From Verrucomicrobia bacterium 12-59-8 (GTDB lineage: Bacteria; Verrucomicrobiota; Verrucomicrobiae; Verrucomicrobiales; Verrucomicrobiaceae), in contig NCCR01000003.1 of the NCBI GenBank assembly GCA_002279765.1, forward strand, positions 1 to 64,000: a stretch of 64,000 bases of DNA, in the 5' to 3' direction. Below the pieces are notes generated by a model. It worked only from the letters and a program-made list of their open reading frames with translations, was not told the origin of the DNA and did no database searches. Both the position numbers and the translations under genes were made by a program. How positions within the stretch are numbered: the stretch's first letter is position 1; every line of letters begins with the position of its first letter. Of this stretch, positions 1 to 9,973 are shown piece after piece.

Positions 1-2538
1 CACGACATGCACGGCCCCCGCATCGGCCCCGATGGCCGCATCTACTGGAGCATCGGCGACAAAGGCGTCAACGTCACCAGCAAGGAAGGCAAACACTTCT
101 ATTACCCCCACGAAGGCTGCGTCCTCCGCTGCGAACCCGACGGCACCAATTTCGAAGTCTTCGCCCACGGCCTCCGCAACGTCCAAGAAATCGCCTTCGA
201 CAACTACGGCAACCTCTTCGGCGTGGACAACGACGCCGACCTCCCCGGCGAGCGCGAACGCTTCGTTTACATCACCGAGCGCAGCGACTCCGGCTGGCGC
301 TGCAGCCATCAGTACCAAAAAGAACACAGCCGCTGGATTCGCGACGGCATCTGGCAGCCCGCCCATCCCGGCCAGCCCCTCTTCATCACACCCCCGCTCG
401 CCAATTACTCCAACGGCCCCGCCGGATTCATCCACGAACCCGGCACCGCCCTCGGCACCTCCCTGCGCAACCACTTCATTCTCGATCAATTCCCCTCCGG
501 CCAGATGACCGCCTTCCAGGTCGTCCCCTCCGGCAGCACCTTCAAAATGCAGAACGAGCGCCTCATCCACTCCGGCCTCATGGGCATCGGCCTCGCTCTC
601 GCCCCAACCGGCCAACTCATCATCGCCGACTGGGACGGCGGCTACCCCCTCGATCAAAAAGGCGCCATCTGGTTCGCCGACGACCCCACCGGCAAAAACA
701 GCACCGAGCGCCAGGAAACCCAAAAACTCCTCAACTCCGAACTCGACGCCACCCACCTCTCACACCCCGACCAACGCGTCCGCCTCCACACCCAATTCAC
801 CCTCGTGAAAAAAGGTGATTATGCCCTGCTGCAATCTGTAGCCACCGACAAAAAGGCCACCCAACTCGCCCGCATCCACGCCATCTGGGGTCTCGGCCAA
901 GGCCTCCGCTCCAACAAAGTCGAAGCCACCGCTCTGACCCCGCTTCTTGCTGAATCCGACACAGAGATCGTCACCAATGTCCTCAAATCACTCGGCGATG
1001 TCAAAACCAGCGGCACCCCACTCGTTCCACTCCTTTCCCATCCCTCCCAACGCGTGCGCTTCCACGCCGCCATTGCCCTTGGCAAGCTCCAAGAATCCAC
1101 CGCTGTCCAAGCCTTGCTAAAACTTGCCACCAAGGAAAGCGCCGATCCCTACATGCGCCACGCCATCGTCACCGGCCTCGCCGGATGCGCCGATGAAGCC
1201 ACCCTCGCCTCCCACGTAAACGACAAACAGTCCCTCTGCTGCCTCCTTGCACTCTCCCGCCAAAATTCGCCACGCGTTGCCAAATTCCTCCAAAATTCGA
1301 CCCTCGCCGCCGAAGCCGAACGCGCCATCCACGACGACGCCGGCATCCCCGCAGCCCTCCCCGCCCTCACCCACCGCCCCACCAGCCGCGGCCTCAACGC
1401 CTGCCTCCGCCTCGGCATCGCCGAACCCATCATCCAGGCCGCACTGAAGCGCACCCCGTTGCAAGCAGAAGCACTCGACACCCTCCTCACCTTCACCCAT
1501 CCCCCACGCCTCGACCACATCGACGGCATGGCTCACCAAACCCTGCCACGCGATGCCAAAGCCTTCGCCAGTTTGCTACAACCCCACCTCGATGCCCTCC
1601 TCGCCATTCAAGACGGAGAACTCAAAACCAAAGCCGTCGAACTCCTCACCCAGCTCCAGCTCCAAGTCGCCGCCCCCGTCCTCCAGCAGATCATCACCGA
1701 TGCCACCGCACGCGCCTCCTTGCGCTCTGAAGCGCTCAAACTCATGGCCTCGCAACACGCTGCCACTCCCGAGTTCTCCGCAACCCTCGACCTCTCCCTC
1801 GCCAAAACCTCCCCCGCCGAACTCCGCCGCGAAGCCCTGCGTCAACTTTTCACCCACCAGCCCAACCGCGCCATCACCGAAGCCGCCGCCGTCCTTGCCA
1901 ACGCTGACACAACCTCGCAACAACTTGCACTTTCTCTCCTTTCCACGTCCAAAGACGACACCGTCATCACCCAGTGGCTGGATCGCCTCATCGAGAACAA
2001 AGCCCCCGCCGCCATCCAACTCGACATCCTCGAAGCCGCCGCCACCCGCGAAAATTTGCAGGCCAAATGCGCCACCTTGCAGCTCAATTCCACGGAACTC
2101 CTTGAAGGTGGCGATGCCACCCGCGGCAAAGACATCGTCACCAACAACCTCGGCGCCAACTGCATCGCCTGCCACACCATAGAAGCCAAGGAAGGCAGCC
2201 AGGTCGGCCCCAATCTGAAAACCATCGGCAGCCAAAAAGACCGCAAATACATCCTCGAATCCCTCCTCAATCCCCTCGCCCAGATCGCCCCCGGCTTCGG
2301 CCTCGTCTCCCTCACCACCAAGGATGGCAAGGCACTATCCGCCGTTTTGGAGAAAGAAGACGCAAAACAAGTCATTTTGAAACTCCCTGATGGCAAAACA
2401 CAAACCATCCCCCGCGACCAAATCGCCACCATCACCCCACCCATGACCGTCATGCCCCCCATGCTCGGCATCCTCACCAAGCCGCAAATTCGTGATGTCG
2501 TGGCGTATCTGGCTGCATTGAAGGGAAAGAAGAAGTAA
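1..2538 (+). CDS. PVC-type heme-binding, HEAT-repeat dehydrogenase-like protein (5' partial)
   Basis: The reading frame is open at base 1, so the N-terminus lies outside the window; the first in-window ATG at 7 is probably internal. The first ~230 residues resemble the beta-propeller of glucose/sorbosone dehydrogenase-like proteins. A long Ala/Leu-rich stretch (about bases 740-2040) looks like HEAT-type helical repeats. Near the C-terminus a c-type heme site CIACH (2161-2175) is followed by a Met-rich segment (MPPML) that could give the distal ligand. This order is typical of large secreted 'membrane-bound dehydrogenase' proteins of Planctomycetes and Verrucomicrobia. They are thought to take part in periplasmic oxidation of sugars, but the substrate is unknown. 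It ends one base before the convergent gene at 2539. Confidence 0.85.
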   Translation, partial: HDMHGPRIGPDGRIYWSIGDKGVNVTSKEGKHFYYPHEGCVLRCEPDGTNFEVFAHGLRNVQEIAFDNYGNLFGVDNDADLPGERERFVYITERSDSGWRCSHQYQKEHSRWIRDGIWQPAHPGQPLFITPPLANYSNGPAGFIHEPGTALGTSLRNHFILDQFPSGQMTAFQVVPSGSTFKMQNERLIHSGLMGIGLALAPTGQLIIADWDGGYPLDQKGAIWFADDPTGKNSTERQETQKLLNSELDATHLSHPDQRVRLHTQFTLVKKGDYALLQSVATDKKATQLARIHAIWGLGQGLRSNKVEATALTPLLAESDTEIVTNVLKSLGDVKTSGTPLVPLLSHPSQRVRFHAAIALGKLQESTAVQALLKLATKESADPYMRHAIVTGLAGCADEATLASHVNDKQSLCCLLALSRQNSPRVAKFLQNSTLAAEAERAIHDDAGIPAALPALTHRPTSRGLNACLRLGIAEPIIQAALKRTPLQAEALDTLLTFTHPPRLDHIDGMAHQTLPRDAKAFASLLQPHLDALLAIQDGELKTKAVELLTQLQLQVAAPVLQQIITDATARASLRSEALKLMASQHAATPEFSATLDLSLAKTSPAELRREALRQLFTHQPNRAITEAAAVLANADTTSQQLALSLLSTSKDDTVITQWLDRLIENKAPAAIQLDILEAAATRENLQAKCATLQLNSTELLEGGDATRGKDIVTNNLGANCIACHTIEAKEGSQVGPNLKTIGSQKDRKYILESLLNPLAQIAPGFGLVSLTTKDGKALSAVLEKEDAKQVILKLPDGKTQTIPRDQIATITPPMTVMPPMLGILTKPQIRDVVAYLAALKGKKK

Positions 2539-3240
2539 TCACATCGGCCCCGGCGGTGGCTCCTTTTCCGGCAGGGTGATCAGCGCCATGGCAGGTGTAC
2601 TTGTCCCTTTGCCGAGGCGTCCGCTGTAGAGGTCGATGGCGCGCTTGGCGATGATGTCGATCACGGCGGGTTGCAGGGTGCGGGCGGCAACGTTGGAGAC
2701 GGCCATGCTGGCCCACATGATGGGAGAATTGAAGCGCAGCACCTGCCAGTAGGGCAGCAGGCGTTTGTACCATTTGTTCGCCGTCTGCACTCTCTCGTGC
2801 TTGGCGATCTTGTGGGTCATTTCCCAGGTTTTCAGTGCTGTGCTTGCACTGACATCCACAAGGCGGCCGATGGAGCGTGTTTGCAGAAAATCAGCCACAT
2901 CCATAGCGGCAAGATGCACGGCGCGGGAGAACTGGCTGAGCCCGGGGGCGAGCAGTGCCTCCTGTTTGCCAGGATGGTAAATGGCCGCAATTTCGCGCAC
3001 CAGTTTCGGCACTTCGTCCACCAGCGGCGGCAGCCATTCGGGGTTCAGGTTCTTCTGCCAGCGCACGCGGTTTTTGCAGGCTTCGACGGCCGCATGGGCT
3101 TTTTCATCCGCCAGACCGCATTCGGGATAGACATAACTTGCCAGAGCATGCTGTGCCGCGCGCAGATCGGCGGCGAAACGCAGGAGCTTCCAGATCACGA
3201 TCGACGCAGCGCCGACGAGGACGCCGGCAAGAAAGGTCAT
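2539..3240 (-). CDS. Hypothetical single-pass membrane protein
   Basis: About 233 residues if started at the ATG at 3240. Longer starts up to 3372 would run into the divergent SDR gene and add a non-hydrophobic, unlikely N-terminus. From 3240 the protein opens with a transmembrane helix (MTFLAGVLVGAASIVIWKLL), then a mostly helical soluble region and a hydrophobic segment near residues 170-200. I do not recognise the family. It faces the SDR gene across a ~120-bp gap and converges with the heme protein gene. The frame has normal codon use for this genome, which supports a real gene; the function is unknown. Confidence 0.6.
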   Translation of the reverse strand: MTFLAGVLVGAASIVIWKLLRFAADLRAAQHALASYVYPECGLADEKAHAAVEACKNRVRWQKNLNPEWLPPLVDEVPKLVREIAAIYHPGKQEALLAPGLSQFSRAVHLAAMDVADFLQTRSIGRLVDVSASTALKTWEMTHKIAKHERVQTANKWYKRLLPYWQVLRFNSPIMWASMAVSNVAARTLQPAVIDIIAKRAIDLYSGRLGKGTSTPAMALITLPEKEPPPGPM

Positions 3241-3361
3241 GATGTGGCCCCAAGGCATGCTGGTACGGGAGAGCACCGCAGGCCGGGTGTCAAGATGACG
3301 AAAGTGGCGAGACAGCCCGCTTGCGGCGGCGGGATGACACGCCATAGATGGGCTCCACACC

Positions 3362-4138
3362 ATGTCCTCCATTTTCGAACTCTTCTCTCTTCAAGGCAAA
3401 ACCGCTGTCGTGATCGGCGGCACCGGCGAACTCTGCGGTGCCATCGCCGAAGGCTATGCATCTGCAGGTGCGGAGGTAGTGCTTGTCGGACGGGATCAAA
3501 CGAAGGCCGACAAACGCCTGGAGACCATTCAAGCCGCAGGTGGACAGGCCTACTTCGTTTCCGCAGACGCCAGCCGAAAAGCAGACCTGCAAATTTTGCT
3601 CGATCAGGTGCTGGAGCGCTCCGGCGGCTGCGACATTCTCATCAATGGTGCCGGCGTGAATTCAGCGACCCCGTTCCTCGACATCCCCGAAGAAGAATTC
3701 GACCGCATCATGACCATCAACACCAAGGGCGTCTTCCTCGCCTGCCAGGTGTTCGGCAAATACTTCGTGGATAACAAGATCCCCGCCTCCATCATCAATC
3801 TCGGCTCCATGTCCGGCCTGCTGCCGCTGAGCCGTGTGTTCACCTACTCCATGTCCAAAGGTGCGGTGCATAATCTCAGCAAGAACCTCGCCCGCGAATG
3901 GGCCCCTCTCGGCATTCGCGTGAACACCTTGGTACCCGGCTTCTTCCCTGCCGAGCAAAACAAGAAAGTGCTCACCCCCGACCGCGTTGCCAAGATCATG
4001 GGCCACACGCCGATGAACCGTTTCGGCGAAGCCAAGGAACTCGTCGCCGCAGCGCTGCTGCTAGCGGGTGCGGGCAGCTCATTCATTACCGGCCATGAGA
4101 TGGTCGTGGATGGCGGGTATTCGTCGCAGACGATCTGA
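3362..4138 (+). CDS. SDR family oxidoreductase
   Basis: This 258-residue protein is a classical short-chain dehydrogenase/reductase. It has a Rossmann dinucleotide motif at about residues 19-27 (GGTGELCG), an NGAG motif near residue 96, a catalytic Ser in NLGSMSG, and the YSMSK active-site Tyr/Lys pair. The C-terminus (VDGGYSSQ) is typical of sugar or sugar-acid dehydrogenases such as gluconate 5-dehydrogenase and fructuronate/mannonate reductase-like enzymes. An NAD(P)-dependent alcohol/ketone interconversion on a sugar acid is likely, but the substrate cannot be read. A FadR-type regulator, family members of which often control sugar-acid use, follows 69 bp downstream. Confidence 0.88.
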   Translation: MSSIFELFSLQGKTAVVIGGTGELCGAIAEGYASAGAEVVLVGRDQTKADKRLETIQAAGGQAYFVSADASRKADLQILLDQVLERSGGCDILINGAGVNSATPFLDIPEEEFDRIMTINTKGVFLACQVFGKYFVDNKIPASIINLGSMSGLLPLSRVFTYSMSKGAVHNLSKNLAREWAPLGIRVNTLVPGFFPAEQNKKVLTPDRVAKIMGHTPMNRFGEAKELVAAALLLAGAGSSFITGHEMVVDGGYSSQTI

Positions 4139-4186
4139 GGTTTTAACCCCTCGCGATAGAATCGCAAATTTAGCCGCGTATAAGCC

Positions 4187-4201
4187 AGAGGTAAGACCTC
4201 T
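4187..4201. promoter_or_regulatory. Palindromic operator candidate for the FadR-type regulator
   Basis: AGAGGTAAGACCTCT is a perfect 6-bp inverted repeat with a 3-bp spacer, six bases before the regulator start codon at 4208. It contains GT-N3-AC, the core described for FadR-subfamily GntR operators. Binding here would block translation start or transcription of the regulator, suggesting autoregulation and control of the downstream PSD1 gene. The match is seen directly; function is inferred. Confidence 0.5.
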
Positions 4202-4207
4202 AACCAC

Positions 4208-4912
4208 ATGGCTTTTTCATCCATCAAACCGCAGCGCAGCCTTGTTGAAGAGGTGTGCGCACGCATTGCATCTGAGATTCGGGACGAAGGTGGCCGGGGG
4301 AATGGGTGGCTGCCGCCGGAACGAGATCTGGCGCTGAAACTTGGCGTTAGCCGCCCCGTGGTGAGGGAGGCGACGAAGAGGCTGGAGCTGCAGGGTCTGC
4401 TGGAAGTGAAGCATGGGGTCGGCACCAAGGTGGTGGACAAGCTGCACAAGCCGCTGAACGGCTCGCTGGCACTGCTGATTCCCGATGATAAGGAGCGGCT
4501 GCGGCAGCTCATCCAGGTGCGCTTCATGCTGGAGCCGGAGAATGCGAGGCTCGCCGCCGAAAACGCCACGGCGGTGCAGATTCGCAGGTTGCGCGCGGCT
4601 TTGCAGGAGCTGGCGGAGACGCAGGATTTTGAGACTGCGGTGGAAGCTGACATGGCGTTCCATCGGGAATTGGCTACGGCGTCGGGAAATCAGATTGCCA
4701 ATCTGCTGCTTCATTCGCTCTCTGAATTGATTCAGACGAGCCTCAAGCATGGTTACAGCCGCACCTCGACTGACAATGCCGTACGGCAGCATGCGGCAGT
4801 GCTTACCGCCATTGAGAAACGCGACCCCGCAGCCGCCGCCAAAGCGATGCGCGAGCATCTAATCACCGCCGAGGCCGATCTGGCCCTGCCAAAAGCCAAG
4901 AAAGCCGCCTGA
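4208..4912 (+). CDS. GntR/FadR-family transcriptional regulator
   Basis: This 234-residue protein has an N-terminal winged helix (about residues 8-75) with the GntR pattern PPERDLALKLGVSRPVVREA and a C-terminal all-helical FCD ligand-binding domain (about 90-225). The FCD part carries His and Asp/Glu residues of the metal/ligand pocket type (DMAFHRELATASGN and the later RQHAAV). FCD regulators usually sense organic or sugar acids and repress neighbouring catabolic genes. The stop codon is two bases from the PSD1 gene at 4915, so they are probably co-transcribed. A palindrome just upstream (4187-4201) is a plausible autoregulatory site. Confidence 0.88.
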   Translation: MAFSSIKPQRSLVEEVCARIASEIRDEGGRGNGWLPPERDLALKLGVSRPVVREATKRLELQGLLEVKHGVGTKVVDKLHKPLNGSLALLIPDDKERLRQLIQVRFMLEPENARLAAENATAVQIRRLRAALQELAETQDFETAVEADMAFHRELATASGNQIANLLLHSLSELIQTSLKHGYSRTSTDNAVRQHAAVLTAIEKRDPAAAAKAMREHLITAEADLALPKAKKAA

Positions 4913-4914
4913 GC

Positions 4915-7900
4915 ATGAAATCACTTCCTTACTTCATTTTGCTCCTCGCGGGCACAAGCGCCCTCTCCGCCGAAACGTATGCAGCCAAGCTGTTTCATGA
5001 GCAGGTGGCACCGATCCTGGTGAAGAACTGCGTGGAATGCCACAATGATGTGACGACTAAAGGTGGCCTGAACATGGGCACTCTGGCCGATGTGCTTAAA
5101 GGCGGTGACGACGGCCCGGCCATTGTGCCAGGCAATGCAGCCGAGTCATCACTCTACACAATGATTGTGCCGGAATCCGCAGACGATAAGCCGGAGATGC
5201 CGAAGAAGAAGCCCGCTCTCTCCACCGCTGAAACCGACCTGATCAAACGCTGGATCGACATGGGTGCGGCGTGGCCGCAGGAAATCGTGCTCAGGGAAAA
5301 ATCCAAGGGGGATGTCACGCACTGGTCCCTGCTGCCACTGAAGCCCTCCAAGCTCAATTCCATCGACGCGTTCATCACCGAAAAACTGAAGGAGAAAAAG
5401 CTCACGATGAATCTGCCGGCGGATGCCCGCACGTTCATCCGTCGCGCCAGCTTTGATCTGACCGGACTGCCGCCGACTCCGGAAGAAGTGGCTGCATTTG
5501 AAAAGGATTTTAGCCGGGATCAAACAACGGCGGTTAAGAAGCTGATCGACCGCCTGCTGGCTTCCCCGCGCTACGGTGAACGCTGGGCACGGCACTGGCT
5601 GGATGTGGTGCGCTTTGCCGAAAGCCACGGTTTTGAAATGAACCGTGTGCGGCCCAATGCGTGGCCGTACCGTGATTACGTCATTCGTGCGTTCAATGAG
5701 GACAAACCTTATGACCAGTTTGTGCGCGAACAGATCGCAGGCGATCAATTGCATGCCGATGAAGGCACGGGATTTCTCGTGGCTGGTTCATGGGATCAGG
5801 TGAAGGGCCAGGACCCGGTGTTGCGGGCGAATCAACGAGCGGATGAAATGCATGACCTCGTGAGCACCACGGGCAGCACTTTTCTTGGTCTCACGATTGG
5901 CTGCGCGCGCTGCCATGATCACAAGTTCGATCCCATTTTGCAGACCGACTACTACCGCGTGCGCGCCATTTTTGAAGGCGTGCAGCATGCGGAGCGTGAA
6001 CTGCGTCCGACGGACGCCGAAAAACGCCTGAAGCAGGCGGATGGCATGCGGGCGGAAATCGCGACGGTGGATGCGGCACTCGCACGCTACCAACCACGCG
6101 CCCAGCTAACCCGGCGGGTGCTGGTGGATGATGATCTTCCCCCGCCAACGAAGCCGGAGGCCATCGGCTGTGTGCAGATCGAGCAACCCACGAATGGCAA
6201 GCCCATCGAATATTCACCGGGCACGGAACTAGGCCAGGCTGCTGATCCGGGAGATGCGACACGGCTGCCCAATCTCGGCGAAAGCTACCGCTACTGGAAG
6301 GCGGAGAAGGATGCTGCCGCACAAGATTTCTTCTCCTGGAATCCACGTGTCACGGGCAAGCAGCGCATCTGGCTTTCGTGGGCCGCATGGACGACTCACG
6401 CCATGGATGCCCGCTACATCCTCGACCTCGATGGCGATGCGAACACGAAGGACGATCAAAAAGAAATCGCCACTGTGAACCAAAGCAAGTTTGCCGACGG
6501 CAGCGGTGCGATCCCCGGACAAAAACGCTGGAGCGGCTTTAAATATGCTGGCACGTATGCACTGACCAAGGACTCCATCCTCATTCTGCGCAGCGGCAAA
6601 CTCGGCGGACCTACTGTTGCGGATGCGGTGCTTTTTGAAGAGGCAGACGGCACTCAACCTGCATCACAGCCGCATCTGCGCGCGCCGGTGACGCATCTGG
6701 CGAACCGAGAGAGCTTTGATGCGGTGAAGGCGAAGTTTCTGCGCTTCACGATCCATGCGACGATCGGCGGGCAACCGTGCATTGATGAACTGGAGGTGTT
6801 TTCCGCCGGGAAGCAGCCACGCAATGTGGCGCTGGCGAAGAATGGAGCCAAGGTGACGGCTTCGGATGTGTATAGCGACGGCACGAACCCGATTCATCAG
6901 ATCGCGCATGCGAACGATGGTCTGTATGGCAACGCGAAGAGCTGGATTTCGAAGAACGCAGGCAAGGGCTGGTTGCAGATCGAACTGCAGCGTGAAGAAA
7001 GCATCAGCAGCGTGGTATGGAGCCGGGATCGCGGAGAGAAGAAGGGCAAGCTCTATGAGGATCGTCTCGCCACGGATTATGTGATTGAGACTTCGCTGGA
7101 TGGGAAAACGTGGCAGGCGGTGGCTTCATCGGCTGACCGGCTGGCTGTGGAGTATCGGGACCGCATTCGCGACATTCCGACCTTGAGCGGAGTCTCTTCT
7201 GACAATGCTGCCACGGTCAAGAAACACAGCGAGCAGCGTGCCGTGCTGCAGCGCAGACTGAAGGAACTGACGAGTTTCCCCATGGCCTACTTGGGGAAGT
7301 TTGAGCAGCCGGGGCCGACCTACCGTCTGCAACGCGGCGACCCGATGACGCCGCAGGAGGAAATCGCGCCGGGGGCGCTGGCTCAATTTGGCGCGAAGCT
7401 GGACCTGCCCAAAGACACGCCGGAAGCCGAGCGGCGCATGGCATTGGCGAAGTGGCTGACCGATCCGCAGAATCCGCTCACGGCACGGGTGATGGTGAAC
7501 CGCCTCTGGCACTATCATTTCGGCACGGGCATCGTCGATACGCCGAGCGATCTGGGCTTCAATGGCGGCAAGCCGTCACATCCTGAACTGCTGGACTGGC
7601 TGGCCGCGCAGCTTATGCAGCGCAAATGGAGCATGAAAGAGATGCACCGGCTGATTATGAACTCAGCGGCTTACCGGCAGTCGAGCACTGCGAATGATGC
7701 AGGCATGCTGGCGGATTCGGGCGCACGGCTGCTGTGGCGCTTCCCGACGCGACGACTTGAAGCAGAACCCCTGCGCGACACGATCCTGGCCGTGAGCGGC
7801 GTGCTGGATTTGACCATGGGAGGACCGGGGTTCGATCTGTTCGTGCCGAATGACAACTACGTGAAGGTGTATCAGTCGAAGCAGGAGTTTGGTCCCGACA

Positions 7901-8265
7901 CGTTCCGGCGCATGGTGTACCAGAGCAAGCCGCGCGTGCAACTGGATGACACGTTTGGGGCGTTTGACGTGCCGGATGCGGGGCAGATCGCCCCTCGTCG
8001 CACCTCAAGCACGACGCCATTGCAGGCGCTGAATTTTCTGAACAGCACGTTTGCCATGCAACAGAGCGAGCTGCTGGCCGCAAGGCTTGAAAAGGAGGCG
8101 GGCAAGACGGCAGCGTCACAAGTGAAGCGGGCGTTTCAACTGGCCTACCAACGCGAGCCGAATGCGGACGAACTGGCAGCCTCCACAGAGCTGATTTCAC
8201 AGCACGGGCTGGCGATGTTCTGCCGCGCGCTGTTCAACACGAGTGAGTTCATGACCCTGTATTGA
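4915..8265 (+). CDS. PSD1 / DUF1549 / DUF1553 cytochrome c protein with discoidin-like domain
   Basis: This 1116-residue secreted protein starts with a signal peptide (cleavage near residue 19, ALSA). A planctomycete cytochrome c domain follows with the heme motif CVECH at residues 39-43. Next come a DUF1549 region including CARCHDHKFDPI, an inserted region of ~400 residues whose later part resembles an F5/8 type C (discoidin) carbohydrate-binding domain, and a C-terminal DUF1553 region (RVMVNRLWHYHFG onward). Such proteins are abundant in PVC bacteria, are often next to DUF1501 genes, and are linked to polysaccharide or sulfated-glycan use, though their chemistry is not established. The downstream partner begins 8 bp later but is broken. 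Confidence 0.9.
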   Translation: MKSLPYFILLLAGTSALSAETYAAKLFHEQVAPILVKNCVECHNDVTTKGGLNMGTLADVLKGGDDGPAIVPGNAAESSLYTMIVPESADDKPEMPKKKPALSTAETDLIKRWIDMGAAWPQEIVLREKSKGDVTHWSLLPLKPSKLNSIDAFITEKLKEKKLTMNLPADARTFIRRASFDLTGLPPTPEEVAAFEKDFSRDQTTAVKKLIDRLLASPRYGERWARHWLDVVRFAESHGFEMNRVRPNAWPYRDYVIRAFNEDKPYDQFVREQIAGDQLHADEGTGFLVAGSWDQVKGQDPVLRANQRADEMHDLVSTTGSTFLGLTIGCARCHDHKFDPILQTDYYRVRAIFEGVQHAERELRPTDAEKRLKQADGMRAEIATVDAALARYQPRAQLTRRVLVDDDLPPPTKPEAIGCVQIEQPTNGKPIEYSPGTELGQAADPGDATRLPNLGESYRYWKAEKDAAAQDFFSWNPRVTGKQRIWLSWAAWTTHAMDARYILDLDGDANTKDDQKEIATVNQSKFADGSGAIPGQKRWSGFKYAGTYALTKDSILILRSGKLGGPTVADAVLFEEADGTQPASQPHLRAPVTHLANRESFDAVKAKFLRFTIHATIGGQPCIDELEVFSAGKQPRNVALAKNGAKVTASDVYSDGTNPIHQIAHANDGLYGNAKSWISKNAGKGWLQIELQREESISSVVWSRDRGEKKGKLYEDRLATDYVIETSLDGKTWQAVASSADRLAVEYRDRIRDIPTLSGVSSDNAATVKKHSEQRAVLQRRLKELTSFPMAYLGKFEQPGPTYRLQRGDPMTPQEEIAPGALAQFGAKLDLPKDTPEAERRMALAKWLTDPQNPLTARVMVNRLWHYHFGTGIVDTPSDLGFNGGKPSHPELLDWLAAQLMQRKWSMKEMHRLIMNSAAYRQSSTANDAGMLADSGARLLWRFPTRRLEAEPLRDTILAVSGVLDLTMGGPGFDLFVPNDNYVKVYQSKQEFGPDTFRRMVYQSKPRVQLDDTFGAFDVPDAGQIAPRRTSSTTPLQALNFLNSTFAMQQSELLAARLEKEAGKTAASQVKRAFQLAYQREPNADELAASTELISQHGLAMFCRALFNTSEFMTLY

Positions 8266-8273
8266 TTCCTGCC

Positions 8274-9616
8274 ATGCAAAACCATCTTCTTTCCCGTCGG
8301 AATTTTCTCAATCAAGGCGTCAGCGGATTGGGCAGCATCGCTTTGACATCGCTGCTGGCGCAGAAGGGCCTGCTGGCGAACGACCCCATTCGTCCGCGTA
8401 TTGATCCGGCGCATCCCTATGCGCCGCGACCACCGCATTTTGAACCGCGCGCTAAAAACGTGCTGGTGATTTTCTGCTCGGGGGCGATGAGCCATGTGGA
8501 TACGTTTGATTACAAGCCGGAACTGGTGAAGCGGCACGGAATGCCACTGCCGGGGGCCGCGGATTTGATCACCTTTCAAGGAGCGCAGGGAAATTTGGTA
8601 AAGCCGCTGTGGGAGTTCAAGCCGCGCGGTCAAAGCGGCAAGATGATCAGTGACCTGCTGCCGAACATCGCCGAATTCGCGGATGACATGTGCTTCATAT
8701 CGGCTCGGAGTGCGATGACATGCCGGCCTTTGTGGCGATCCCCGATCCGCGTGGTGTACCGCAGATCGGCCCACGACACTGGAATTCGGCGTTCCTGCCA
8801 GCGGCATTTCAGGGCACGGCATTCAACGCGAGCAAGCCGATCCCCAATTTGATCCGCCCGACCAGTGTGAGCGAGGCAGCGGACCGCGACACACGCGCTT
8901 TCGTGAATCTTCTCAATCAACGGCAGGCGAAGGAGCACCCGGCGGACAGTGATCTGGCGGCACGGATTTCGTCTTATGAACTGGCGGCGCGAATGCAGAT
9001 CGCCGCATCTGAAGTCGGCAACATGTCGAACGAAAGCAAGGCAACGCTGGATCTCTACGGCGTGAACGACAGCAACGAGACGAAGGCTGGTTTCGCGAAG
9101 AACTGCCTGCTGGCGCGGCGCTTGATCGAGCGCGGCGTGCGGTTTGTGCAGCTTTTCAACGGCTCCTACGCCATGGGCGAGGGCGTGGGAAACTGGGACG
9201 GGCACAAGACGATCGAGAAACAGTACTCGGTGCATGGGCCGATTCTCGACCAGCCGGTGGCTGGAATGCTGAAGGATCTGAAGGCACGGGGTCTGCTGCA
9301 GGACACGCTGGTGGCTTTTGTGACGGAGTTTGGGCGCATGCCGACCTTCCAGAAGGGTGCCAATGGCCGTGATCATAATCCGAAGGGCTTCACGGTCTGG
9401 CTGGCGGGTGCCGGGGTGAAAAAGGCCTTCAGCTACGGAGCCACGGACGAATTTGGCTACAAAGCGGCCGAGCGCGTGAGCACCATTTACGACCTGCATG
9501 CGACGATTTTGCACCTGCTGGGAATCGACCATGAGCGCCTGAGCTACTACAACAATGGCATCGAACGGCGGCTGACGGACGTCCATGGACATGTGCTCAA
9601 GGACGTGCTGGCGTGA
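8274..9616 (+). pseudogene. DUF1501 protein, broken by internal deletion with frameshift
   Basis: The 5' part (from the ATG at 8274) has a twin-arginine-type signal (SRRNFLNQG) and the start of a DUF1501 sulfatase-like domain, reading normally to about base 8698 (DDMCFI). The family sequence then resumes in another frame (GSECDDMPAFVAIPDPRG) and continues to 9616. By comparison with family members roughly 35-40 residues that normally carry the conserved His/Asn-containing segment are missing at the junction, and the deletion is not a multiple of three. It is therefore annotated as disrupted. The partner PSD1 gene upstream is intact. An assembly error is possible. Confidence 0.8.
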
Positions 9617-9715
9617 TCCTGCCAGTGAAAGATGGGGGAAAAATCGTTTGATTTCCTTTCCAATGTCTCCACCATGCCCCTCCCCAAAACCTGACCCCAT
9701 TCCCGTACCCGTATC

Positions 9716-9967
9716 ATGGCAGTTGTCATCCGTCTCCGTCAAGAAGGCCAAAAAGGCCGTCCAGTCTTCCGTATCGTCGCGGCTGACCAACGCTTCCCAA
9801 AAGAAGGCCGTTTCCTCGAAATCCTCGGTACCTACGATCCTCAAAAGGGCGTCAAAGGTGCAACCGTGAAACTCGACCGCGTCAATGCCTGGATCTCCCA
9901 AGGAGCCAAGCCCTCCGACACGGTCAAGAGCCTCATCAAGCACGCCGCTGCCGCAGTTCCAGCATAA
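9716..9967 (+). CDS. rpsP: 30S ribosomal protein S16
   Basis: This 83-residue protein matches bS16 throughout: it opens with MAVVIRLRQEGQKGRPVFRI, where the family usually has MAVKIRLxRxGxKxxPxYRI. The ILGTYDPQK motif and the helix VNAWISQGAKPSDTVKSLI follow. The length is normal. It is a component of the small ribosomal subunit. Seven bases separate it from the KH protein gene, the same pairing (rpsP-khpA) seen in many bacteria. rimM, trmD and rplS, often next in this operon, are absent here because the next gene downstream is convergent crcB. Confidence 0.97.
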   Translation: MAVVIRLRQEGQKGRPVFRIVAADQRFPKEGRFLEILGTYDPQKGVKGATVKLDRVNAWISQGAKPSDTVKSLIKHAAAAVPA

Positions 9968-9973
9968 GCTGCC

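Noticed and set aside
3241..3372. Longer start for the 2539-3240 protein
   Set aside because: It would overlap the divergent SDR start and precede the membrane helix with a polar stretch, so the ATG at 3240 fits better.
4153..4165. Inverted repeat GCGAT-AGA-ATCGC after the SDR gene
   Set aside because: Only five pairs and followed by AAATTT rather than a T-run; too weak to call a terminator.
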